From Trebonia sp963843745 (lineage in GTDB: Bacteria > Actinomycetota > Actinomycetes > Streptosporangiales > Streptosporangiaceae), in contig CAWJLP010000001.1 of the NCBI GenBank assembly GCA_963843745.1, positions 62,001-126,000 of the forward strand: a DNA stretch of 64,000 nucleotides, written 5' to 3'. Shown piece after piece: positions 57,804-64,000 of this stretch. Positions within the stretch are counted from its first letter, which is position 1. Each line of letters opens with the position of its first letter. Under the pieces are notes generated by a model, which had not been told where the DNA came from, ran no database searches, and saw only the letters and a program-made list of their open reading frames with translations. The translations under genes were made by a program, and so were the position numbers.

Positions 57804-59510
57804 CATGGGTGTGGCTCTTTTGGAGTGAGTACTGCGGTGGTTGTGGCGTGTTTGCATGTGGGTGAGGCTTCCGTTCCGTAGGGTCCTGAAGTGCGAAATC
57901 GGGATCTAGGGAAAGGAAGCCTCTGGTGGAAGAGTACGGGCTGGATGAGCTGGCGGCGAGCGCGGAGGCGGTGCTGGCCGGGCTGGGGCCGCTGGCGGCC
58001 GGCCTGGGGCAGCTGGCGGTGCAGGCGGCCGGAGCGGTGACGCTGGATGCGATGGAGCTGCTGGTGATCGAGCAGGGCCGGGAGCTGCTGCGCGGGGTGG
58101 TTCAGCTGGCGCTGGATGCCCAGGCCGAGCGTGAGGTCCGGCTGGCGCGGGTGACCGGCGCGGACGGGGTGCCGCGCAGGCGGGCCGAGCGGGGTCATGC
58201 CCGGGCGGTGGTGACCAGGGTGGGGAAGGTGATGGTGCGGCGGATCGGCTACCGGTCCGGGGTGAAGGGGGCGGGGTCGCTGTTCCCGCGTGATGCGGTG
58301 CTGAACCTGCCGCCGTGCGGGTATTCCTGGGGGTTGCAGCGGCTGGCGGAGATGTTCGCCCGGTCCGGCTCCTACCAGCAGGCGGGCGAGTTCGTGCTGG
58401 CTGTCACGGGGGTCAGCATCGGCAAGCGGCAGCTGGAGCAGATCACCGCCGGGGCTGCGGCGGACGCGGAGCGGTTCTGCCAGGATGCGGACCGGTCCGG
58501 AGAGCTGATGGCCCTGCCCGGAGCCGGGCAGGATCCCGGAACCGGGCTGCCGCCGCTGGCGATCTCGGCGGACGGCAAGGGCGTGGCCATGCGCCCCGAG
58601 GCCCGCCGCCGCCGCGGCCCGACCCCGGTCCCGCGGGTGCGGACCTTCGCCAAACGGACCGGGACCGGGGAGAAGAAGGGCCATAAGCGGATGGCCGAGA
58701 CCGGCTGCGTGTTCGACGTCCTGCCGCCGGACCTGCCGCGGACCCCGGAGCAGGTCATGCGCCCGGAACCCGGCGGCGCCAAGAACGCGCCGCGGTCGGT
58801 GAACCGCTGGTACGCCTGCGACATCACGGCCGGCCGCGACGTTACCATCGGCAAGATCTTCGGCGAGGCCGACCGCCGCGACCCCGGCCACGAGCGGACC
58901 TGGATCATGCTGGCCGGCGGGGACATCTACCAGCTCGACCTGATCCAGGACCAGGCCGCGACCCGCGGCGTCACCCCGGTCATCCTGGTCGACTTCATCC
59001 ACGTGCTGGAATACCTGTGGAAGGCCGCCTGGTGCTTCCACGCCCCCCGCGACCCGGCCATGGAGGACTGGGTGACCGCCCAGGCGCTGGACATCCTGCA
59101 CGGCCGCACCGCCAGCGTGATCAACCGGATCCGGCAGCTCACCGAAGACCACCCGCCCCAGGGCAGCGAGCATGCCAAGATCATCCGCAAGACCCTGCAC
59201 TACCTGGACGCCAAGCAGCCCTACCTCGACTACCCCCACGCGCTGGCCGCCGGCTGGCCGATCGCCACCGGCGTCATCGAAGGCGCCTGCCGCCACCTCG
59301 TCCAAGACCGGATGGGCATCACTGGCGCCCGCTGGAGCCTGCCCGGCGCCCAGGCCATCCTCTGGCTGCGCGCCATCCACGCCAGCGGCGACCTCGACGC
59401 CTACTGGGACTGGCACATCCGGCAAGAACACCAGCGCAACCACCTCAGCCGCTACCAGGACAGCCTCGCACTCGCCGCCTGACGCTCCCTCCAAAAGAGC
59501 CACACCCATG
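57804..59510 (+). mobile_element. ISKra4-type insertion sequence, 1707 bp, 22-bp perfect terminal inverted repeats
   Basis: The left end (57804-57825) and right end (59489-59510) are exact inverted copies of 22 bases containing GGGTGTGGCTCTTTTGGAG. The single transposase gene fills the interior. No target duplication is obvious because both flanks are repeat array. The end sequence shares CTCTTT-GG with the array unit, so the array may be made of end-like sites. Confidence 0.88.
57926..59482 (+). CDS. ISKra4-family transposase
   Basis: A 518-residue transposase from GTG 57926, with AAAGGAAG about 10 bases upstream. The N-terminal helical part ends in RGHARAVVTRVGKVMVRR, then SLFPRDAVLNLPPCGYSWGLQRLAEMFA. 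The DDE residues appear to be D216 (ISADGKG), D356 (ILVDFIHVLEY) and E452 (GVIEGACRHLVQDRM). The ending contains GARWSLPGAQAILWLRAI, typical of this family. It is intact, so the element may still move. Confidence 0.9.
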   Translation: MEEYGLDELAASAEAVLAGLGPLAAGLGQLAVQAAGAVTLDAMELLVIEQGRELLRGVVQLALDAQAEREVRLARVTGADGVPRRRAERGHARAVVTRVGKVMVRRIGYRSGVKGAGSLFPRDAVLNLPPCGYSWGLQRLAEMFARSGSYQQAGEFVLAVTGVSIGKRQLEQITAGAAADAERFCQDADRSGELMALPGAGQDPGTGLPPLAISADGKGVAMRPEARRRRGPTPVPRVRTFAKRTGTGEKKGHKRMAETGCVFDVLPPDLPRTPEQVMRPEPGGAKNAPRSVNRWYACDITAGRDVTIGKIFGEADRRDPGHERTWIMLAGGDIYQLDLIQDQAATRGVTPVILVDFIHVLEYLWKAAWCFHAPRDPAMEDWVTAQALDILHGRTASVINRIRQLTEDHPPQGSEHAKIIRKTLHYLDAKQPYLDYPHALAAGWPIATGVIEGACRHLVQDRMGITGARWSLPGAQAILWLRAIHASGDLDAYWDWHIRQEHQRNHLSRYQDSLALAA

Positions 59511-59750
59511 TGACATCGACCACCAAAGAGCGTGGTGGATGCGCCACCGACCGCCAAAGAGTGTGGTGGATGCGCCATCGACCGCCAAGAGCGTGGTGGA
59601 TGCGCCATCGACCGCCAAAGAGCGTGGTGGATGCGCCACCGACCACCAAAGAGCGTGGTGGATGCGCCATCAACCGCCAAAGAGCGTGGTGGATGCGCCA
59701 TCGACCGCCAAAGAGCGTGGTGGATGTGCCATCGACCACCTCGGGAAGGT
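59511..59750 (+). repeat. Right array of 31-bp near-palindromic repeats (7 units)
   Basis: Anchor GGATG at 59537, 59568, 59598, 59629, 59660, 59691 and 59722; the period is 31 bases except one step of 30, where an A is missing. The array starts ATGTGACATCGACCACC, the same 17 bases that start the left array. Right units mostly read AAAGAGCGTGG, while left units mostly read AAAGAGTGTGG, so the arrays have diverged. With the region to 59868 this covers the 429-base gene-free stretch. Confidence 0.88.
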
Positions 59751-59868
59751 GTCACAAAACGGGCCCTGACCGTGTCCTCTGTGTGACGCCAGAAAATAAC
59801 CGCCCGGGCGGGAAGAACTTGAGCGACTGAATGGTTCAGTTAGTCAAGGGATTAAGACGGACCTGCCC

Positions 59869-59897
59869 TTGACAGACCGACGGTCGGTCTGTTTACT
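59869..59897 (+). promoter_or_regulatory. Promoter with overlapping perfect operator
   Basis: TTGACA (59869-59874) and TTTACT (59892-59897) are 17 bases apart, an ideal primary-sigma promoter. A perfect palindrome with ten-base arm ACAGACCGAC and its inverse around a central G (59872-59892) fills the spacer. Its occupation would block transcription of the MarR/DHA2 unit. Confidence 0.8.
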
Positions 59898-59911
59898 GGA
59901 GAGGAACAGAC

Positions 59912-60400
59912 GTGAACGGCGGCGCACGGGAGTCAGGAGAGGCGCAGGCGAACGGGCCAGCGCTGAACCGGGAGATCCTCGACGCGTTCGGCGCACTCGT
60001 CAAGCAGCTCGCCGGGATCGGCCAGTCGATCGCGGTCAGCTTCCGGGTGGCACCCAGTGACCTGCTCGCGCTGGTCAAACTGGACGGGGTGCTGGCCATG
60101 AAGGAACTCGCGCAGCGAATGGGGTGCGACGCGTCATTCGTCACGGCCGTGGCGGACGCGCTCGAACGGGCCGGGCTTGCCAAGCGGGAGCCCAGCCAGC
60201 GAGACCGGCGGGTGAAGAACCTGGTGCTCACCGAGGAAGGCATCGCCGCGAAGGAGCGGCTGATGCAGGAGCTCGCCGAACGGATGCCCTGGTGCTACGC
60301 GCTCGACGACACGGAACGGGAGTGCTTCCTCGGGCTGCTCAAGAAGATGCTGAGCAGCCAAGGGCCGAGCGCTGATTCCGCTCCTGAGACGGCGTTCTGA
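59912..60400 (+). CDS. MarR-family regulator of the downstream exporter
   Basis: A 162-residue regulator starting at GTG 59912. The winged helix includes LVKLDGVLAMKELAQRMGCDASFVTAVADALERAGLAKREPSQRDRRVKNLVLTEEG, with the family's wing R-x-R-R-V-K pattern. It is followed by a DHA2 exporter 48 bases later and preceded by a perfect operator over the promoter, so autoregulated repression of drug efflux is expected. Confidence 0.9.
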   Translation: MNGGARESGEAQANGPALNREILDAFGALVKQLAGIGQSIAVSFRVAPSDLLALVKLDGVLAMKELAQRMGCDASFVTAVADALERAGLAKREPSQRDRRVKNLVLTEEGIAAKERLMQELAERMPWCYALDDTERECFLGLLKKMLSSQGPSADSAPETAF

Positions 60401-60448
60401 CAGTAGAGACGCAACCGTACGTTCGGAATAAAAATCACCGAAACCGGG

Positions 60449-62068
60449 ATGAGGGGAACTGTTTTGTCTGCAACCTCACGCCAGGCGGGGGGCGCGCTCG
60501 CGGAGGCGACGCCGCCGCGACGGCTCGGACTCGCGCTGGCGGTGATCGCGACCGCCCAGCTGATGGTCGTGCTCGACGCGACCATCGTGAACGTGGCGCT
60601 GCCGCATATCCAGCACGCGCTGGGCTTCTCCGGAACCAACCTCGAATGGGTGGTCAACGCCTACGCGCTCGCCTTCGGCGGGCTGCTGCTGCTCGGCGGC
60701 CGGTCCGGTGACCTGCTCGGGCGGCGGCGCATCTTCATCTTCGGCATCCTGCTGTTCACCGTCGCCTCGCTGGTCGGCGGGTTCGCCACCACCCAGGCCT
60801 GGCTGCTCACCGCCCGGGTCGCGCAGGGCGTCGGCGGCGCGTTCGCCGCGCCGACCTCGCTGTCGCTGATCGCGGTCACGTTCCCCGAGGGCAGGCCGCG
60901 GAACCGGGCGATGGGCGTGTACGCGGCGATGTCGATCGCCGGCGGCGCCGTCGGCCTGATCGCGGGCGGCCTGCTCGTCGACTACCTCAACTGGCGCTGG
61001 GTGTTCTGGGTCAACGTGCCCATCGGCCTGATCGTCGCGCTGCTCGCGCCGCGGGTGCTCGGCGAGTCCGAGCGGCGGCGCGGCGCCTTCGACCTGCCCG
61101 GCGCGATCACCGGGTCCCTGGGCCTGGGGGCGCTGGTCTACGGCCTGTCTTCGGCGGCGACCACGTTCAGCAACGGCCAGGCGGTCTCGCACTGGGGCGA
61201 CACCAAGGTCATCGTGTCGCTGGTAGCGGCCGTGGTGCTGCTGGTGGCGTTCGTCATCATCGAGGCGCGGTCGCGGTCCGCACTGGTGCCGCCGCGGGTG
61301 GTGCGGTCCCGGAACCGCAGCGGGGCGTACCTGATCAGCCTGTGCATCGGGACGGCGCTGTTCGGCATGTTCTTCTTCCTGACGCTCTTCGTGCAGAACG
61401 TCTGGGGATACAGCCCGCTGAAGTCCGGGATCGCGTACCTGCCGATGGTCGCCACGATCATGCTGGGCTCCGCCCTCGCGTCGCAGCTCGTCGGCAGGAT
61501 CGGGGCGCGGCCGCTGATCATCACCGGGTCCGCGCTGGCGTCCGGCGGGATGTTCTGGCTGTCACGGCTGACCGAGACCAGCTCGTACACGGGCGGGCTG
61601 CTCGGGCCGATGATGGTGACCGCGCTCGGCATGGGGCTCATCTTCGTGCCGATCTCGCTGGTGTCGCTGTCGAAGGTCTCCAACAACGACGCAGGCGTCG
61701 CGTCGTCGCTGCTCAATACCGGACAGCAGGTCGGCGGGGCGCTCGGGCTCGCGGTGCTCGGCACGGTGGCGTGGAGCGCGGTGGCGTCGAGCCTGCGGTC
61801 GGCCTCCGCGGCGGCGGCGCACGCGCCGGCGGTGCACCTGAGCAAGGCCCAGCAGGCCGCGGCGCAGCTGGCCACGACCAACCACGCGCTGGCCTACGGG
61901 TTCTCGAAGGGGTTCCTGGTGTCGGCGGGGATCATGCTGCTGGGGCTGATCATCGGCCTGGTGCTGGTCCGGGTCAAGCGCGAGGACCTCGAGGGAATCA
62001 ACCCGATGGCGGCGCCGGCCGACACGGTTCCTGAGTCGGCCGGCGCGATCGCGGCGACGGCCGACTGA
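60449..62068 (+). CDS. MFS transporter, DHA2 (EmrB/QacA) family
   Basis: A 539-residue, 14-helix exporter. QLMVVLDATIVNVALPHIQHAL (TM1), RSGDLLGRRRIFIFG (loop 2-3) and the motif C-like AGGAVGLIAGGLLVDYLNWRWVF are visible. Transport is proton-driven drug or metabolite export. ATG 60449 gives the listed frame; TTG 60464 has GAGGGG seven bases upstream and may be the true start. It is regulated with the MarR gene. Confidence 0.9.
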   Translation: MRGTVLSATSRQAGGALAEATPPRRLGLALAVIATAQLMVVLDATIVNVALPHIQHALGFSGTNLEWVVNAYALAFGGLLLLGGRSGDLLGRRRIFIFGILLFTVASLVGGFATTQAWLLTARVAQGVGGAFAAPTSLSLIAVTFPEGRPRNRAMGVYAAMSIAGGAVGLIAGGLLVDYLNWRWVFWVNVPIGLIVALLAPRVLGESERRRGAFDLPGAITGSLGLGALVYGLSSAATTFSNGQAVSHWGDTKVIVSLVAAVVLLVAFVIIEARSRSALVPPRVVRSRNRSGAYLISLCIGTALFGMFFFLTLFVQNVWGYSPLKSGIAYLPMVATIMLGSALASQLVGRIGARPLIITGSALASGGMFWLSRLTETSSYTGGLLGPMMVTALGMGLIFVPISLVSLSKVSNNDAGVASSLLNTGQQVGGALGLAVLGTVAWSAVASSLRSASAAAAHAPAVHLSKAQQAAAQLATTNHALAYGFSKGFLVSAGIMLLGLIIGLVLVRVKREDLEGINPMAAPADTVPESAGAIAATAD

Positions 62069-62103
62069 GCGCCATCGACTGAGCGCCATCGACTGAGCGC
62101 CAT
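62062..62103 (+). repeat. Triplicated 14-bp repeat at the exporter stop
   Basis: CGACTGAGCGCCAT occurs three times in tandem. Each unit carries TGA; the first one supplies the exporter's stop codon. The terminator follows 14 bases later. Confidence 0.8.
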
Positions 62104-62116
62104 CGCGGTCGTCCAG

Positions 62117-62161
62117 GTGGCCGGTTAGGGTTGCTAAGCATCCTTAACCGGCCACTCTTTT
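62117..62161 (+). terminator. Rho-independent terminator of the exporter unit
   Basis: GTGGCCGGTTAGGG and CCTTAACCGGCCAC form a strong stem (one mismatch), followed by TCTTTTGTTT. This is the best classical terminator in the window. Confidence 0.8.
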
Positions 62162-62183
62162 GTTTCGCGAAGGGGGTTCCCCG

Positions 62184-62744
62184 ATGGCACGGCTGGCCTA
62201 TGTCGCACCGGACGGCGACGTGACGGACCGGATCAGGCAGCGGCGCGGCGGCAAGCTGACCGCGCTCGACGGGGTGCTGCTGCACAGCCCGCCGTTCGCC
62301 GACGGGTGGAACGGCATGCTCGGCGCGGTCCGCGGCGCGTCGACGCTGCCCGCGGACATCAGGGAGCTGGCGATCCTCCGGGTCGCGTCCCGCAACGGCG
62401 CGGACTACGAGTGGGTCGCGCACGAGCCGCTGGCGCGGCAGGCGGGGCTCGGCGACGAGCAGATCGCGGCGATCCGGGTGAGCGGCGGAGGCGGCGCGGG
62501 CGGCGGGCTGAGCCCGGCGCAGTGGGCGGCGCTGGCCTACGCCGACGCGATGACCGTGCACGTGACGGTGCCCGACCAGGTGTTCGACGCGGTGCGGGCG
62601 CACTTCGGCGAGCGGGAACTGCTCGAGCTGACCGTCACGGTGGCGGCCTACAACATGGTCTCCCGGGTGCTCGTCGCGCTCCAGGTGTCGCCGGGCGAGG
62701 ACCCGTTCGGCCCGGCCCTCAGCCCGGCCCTCAGCCCGGGCTGA
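62184..62744 (+). CDS. Carboxymuconolactone decarboxylase (CMD) family protein
   Basis: A 186-residue protein. LLHSPPFADGWNGMLGAVRGASTLPADIRELAILRVASRNGADYEWVAHEPLARQAGL is the CMD fold with the EWxxHxxLA site; no CxxC pair is present, so it is not an AhpD-type peroxidase. The C-terminus ends with a short repeat (ALSPALSPG). The substrate is unknown. ATG 62184 follows GAAGGGGG. Confidence 0.83.
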   Translation: MARLAYVAPDGDVTDRIRQRRGGKLTALDGVLLHSPPFADGWNGMLGAVRGASTLPADIRELAILRVASRNGADYEWVAHEPLARQAGLGDEQIAAIRVSGGGGAGGGLSPAQWAALAYADAMTVHVTVPDQVFDAVRAHFGERELLELTVTVAAYNMVSRVLVALQVSPGEDPFGPALSPALSPG

Positions 62745-62761
62745 GGGTTACGATTGCTGAT

Positions 62762-63418
62762 ATGGCCGACGGTCTGCTGTTCGTGTACTCCGATCCTGGT
62801 CCCGTCCCGGCAGCCGAGTTCAACGACTGGTACGACAACGAGCACGGCCCCGCCCGGCTGACCGTGCCCGGCATCACGTCGGGGTTCCGGTTCCACGCGC
62901 TCGACGACGTCGCGCCGCCGTGGCTCGCCTACTACGAGTTCCGGCGGGGCACGCTGGACGGCCCTGAGTACCGGGCGCTCGCGGACAACGCGTCGGCGCG
63001 GGAGAAGTCGATCATGTCGTCGGTGGCGACGCTCGACCGTCGGGTGTACGAGCTGATCAGCGACGACTCGGCACCCGGCGGGGATGACCCGCCTGGCGAG
63101 CCTGGCGGCCCGCCGCCGGTGGTGCTGGCGGTGTCGCTGTCCGTCCCGCCGTCGGCTGAGGCCGACCTCGGGGCCTGGTACGCCGGCGAGCACATCCCGG
63201 CGCTGCTCATGGTGCCCGGCTGGCGGCGGATCAGGCGCTACCGGCTGCTCGCAGGAGGCGCGCCGACGTACCTCGCGCTGTCCGAGGTCGAGTCAGCGGC
63301 GGTGTTCGAGGAGCCGGCCTACCAGGCGTCGGTATCGACGCCGCGGCGGAACCGGCTGGTCGAGTTGGCGATCGAGCGGGAACGGCGGGTGTTCGGGCTC
63401 CACAAGGCGTTCGGCTAG
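62762..63418 (+). CDS. Tandem EthD-like (dimeric alpha/beta barrel) protein
   Basis: A 218-residue protein made of two similar ferredoxin-like modules, FNDWYDNEHGPARLTVPGITSGFRFH and LGAWYAGEHIPALLMVPGWRRIRRYRL, near residues 19-45 and 140-166. A Gly/Pro linker at about 103-117 joins them. This duplication resembles EthD and DUF4286-like proteins, where one chain mimics a dimer. The function is unknown. ATG 62762 lies 17 bases after the CMD gene; the open frame upstream of it is shadow. The stop overlaps the convergent PPOX gene by four bases. Confidence 0.78.
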   Translation: MADGLLFVYSDPGPVPAAEFNDWYDNEHGPARLTVPGITSGFRFHALDDVAPPWLAYYEFRRGTLDGPEYRALADNASAREKSIMSSVATLDRRVYELISDDSAPGGDDPPGEPGGPPPVVLAVSLSVPPSAEADLGAWYAGEHIPALLMVPGWRRIRRYRLLAGGAPTYLALSEVESAAVFEEPAYQASVSTPRRNRLVELAIERERRVFGLHKAFG

Positions 63419-63897
63419 CCCGTTGCCGTCGCCTTCCATATCGTCGGGCCCTTCGGGAAGCCGTCGCCGGGCTGGGTGAGCGTGAGCAGGCAGCTCGCCG
63501 CCGACAGCTCGAACAGCGTGAGCGTGTGGTAGTTCGGCCACAGCTCGCCGAAGTCCTCGATGACCTGGGCGCGGACGACGTCCCAGGTCGCGGTGTCCGT
63601 TATCTCCGCCACCGTTCCCGAGACGGCGAAGCCGTCGTCCTCGCGCGGCGGGGCGAACATCTCGGTATGCAGTGAGTAGCGGCCGTCGCGGCGCAGGTCC
63701 CCGCGTTTCGGCCCGGGGAGGATGAGGACGTGCAGCCCGGCCGGGCTGATCACCGGGCACACCGGGTGGACCCGCGGCCCGCCGTCCTTGCGCACCGTGG
63801 CGAGGAAGCCGAGGCCCATTCCGTGCTGGTAGAACTGGTCGCGGCCGACGCGGGCCAGCGCGGGCTGTTCTTGCTGAAATTCGGTCCAGGTCATCAT
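63415..63897 (-). CDS. Pyridoxamine 5'-phosphate oxidase-fold (FMN/F420-binding) protein
   Basis: A 160-residue split-barrel protein. GLGFLATVRKDGGPRVHPVCPVISPAGLHVLILPGPKRGDLRRDGRYSLHT is the flavin-binding core. Actinobacterial members bind FMN, F420 or haem, and the cofactor cannot be chosen here. Two ATGs, 63897 and 63894, are possible starts. Confidence 0.85.
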   Translation of the reverse strand: MMTWTEFQQEQPALARVGRDQFYQHGMGLGFLATVRKDGGPRVHPVCPVISPAGLHVLILPGPKRGDLRRDGRYSLHTEMFAPPREDDGFAVSGTVAEITDTATWDVVRAQVIEDFGELWPNYHTLTLFELSAASCLLTLTQPGDGFPKGPTIWKATATG

Positions 63898-63961
63898 GGC
63901 GGCGACGGTAGCGGGGTATCGCTGACATGTCGTGTCAGCGATGGTCCGTAGGCTGTGCGGT

Positions 63962-64000
63962 GTGCGCGCCGATCGCCTGGTCTCGCTGGTGCTGCTGCTG
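63962..64000 (+). CDS. Start of a WYL-domain transcriptional regulator, cut by window edge
   Basis: Only 13 codons are present from GTG 63962, reading VRADRLVSLVLLL. This is the common opening of actinobacterial HTH_11/WYL regulators (YafY-like), whose first helix reads RADRLVSLVLLLQ. It is divergent from the PPOX-fold gene, 64 bases away. The call rests on this short signature only. Confidence 0.6.
   Translation, partial: MRADRLVSLVLLL

Noticed and set aside
57605..59750. CRISPR array
   Set aside because: The 31-bp units are directly adjacent with no unique spacers, and there are no cas genes; they are tandem repeats.
57056..59755. A large minus-strand protein of about 900 residues over the IS and arrays
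   Set aside because: It is the antisense of the transposase and aldo/keto reductase plus repeat translation; only the plus-strand frames have recognisable families.

Overview
The window is high-GC DNA from a filamentous-type actinomycete. Pointers are GTG starts, long open frames on both strands, a mycothiol-type DinB (DUF664) protein, an F420-type luciferase-like enzyme, DUF1707 proteins, a DUF222/HNH protein of the 13E12 repeat family and a tricorn protease. No species can be named from the sequence alone, though the gene content fits Streptosporangiales-like genomes. No rRNA, tRNA, CRISPR array or phage structural gene was seen.

Layout. 1-6638: single genes (acyl-CoA dehydrogenase end, DinB, a membrane protein divergent from an HxlR regulator, VOC protein, DppA-type D-aminopeptidase, small membrane protein, HhH-GPD protein, adenosine deaminase family). 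6737-11030: a MoxR/DUF58/DUF4129 operon in which two neighbouring genes each carry an apparent +1 frameshift. 11079-15468: a quinone-reductase-like gene, then a reductive pyrimidine catabolism operon (beta-ureidopropionase, dihydropyrimidinase, F420-type LLM enzyme). 15497-17896: a large secreted DUF1906 protein. 18173-21996: organosulfur assimilation (SfnB/DszC-like monooxygenase and flavin reductase facing SsuE-like and SsuD-like genes). 22109-27495: alpha-hydroxyacid oxidase, LysE exporter, tricorn protease. 27541-31207: ABC transporter with a DesK-type two-component system. 31493-41860: gamma-glutamyltransferase, DUF885 hydrolase, YdeI-like, VOC, DUF222/HNH, GT87 mannosyltransferase-like, a scar of two truncated genes, a PCu(A)C-like lipoprotein and an MmyB-type regulator. 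41966-49374: MFS and MMPL exporters, MpaB-like oxygenase, and ArsR-like/sensor/DUF1707 genes. 49392-57575: a second DnaN-like clamp, duplicated dienelactone hydrolases, a PadR-ABC-FtsX operon and an aldo/keto reductase. 57605-59750: an ISKra4-type insertion sequence embedded in arrays of a 31-bp near-palindromic repeat. 59869-64000: MarR-DHA2 exporter operon with a clear operator, a CMD-family protein, a tandem EthD-like protein, a PPOX-fold protein and the first codons of a WYL-type regulator.

The features I rate most worth a second look are the IS with its 31-bp repeat arrays, a 14-bp AT-rich motif present four times in intergenic DNA (once in the loop of a long hairpin), a 23-bp repeat found between genes and inside the gamma-glutamyltransferase gene, and several frame breaks (moxR operon, tricorn C-terminus, truncated regulator/binding-protein junction) that are either real decay or sequence error. 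All functional calls rest on motif recognition by eye; no search was run.
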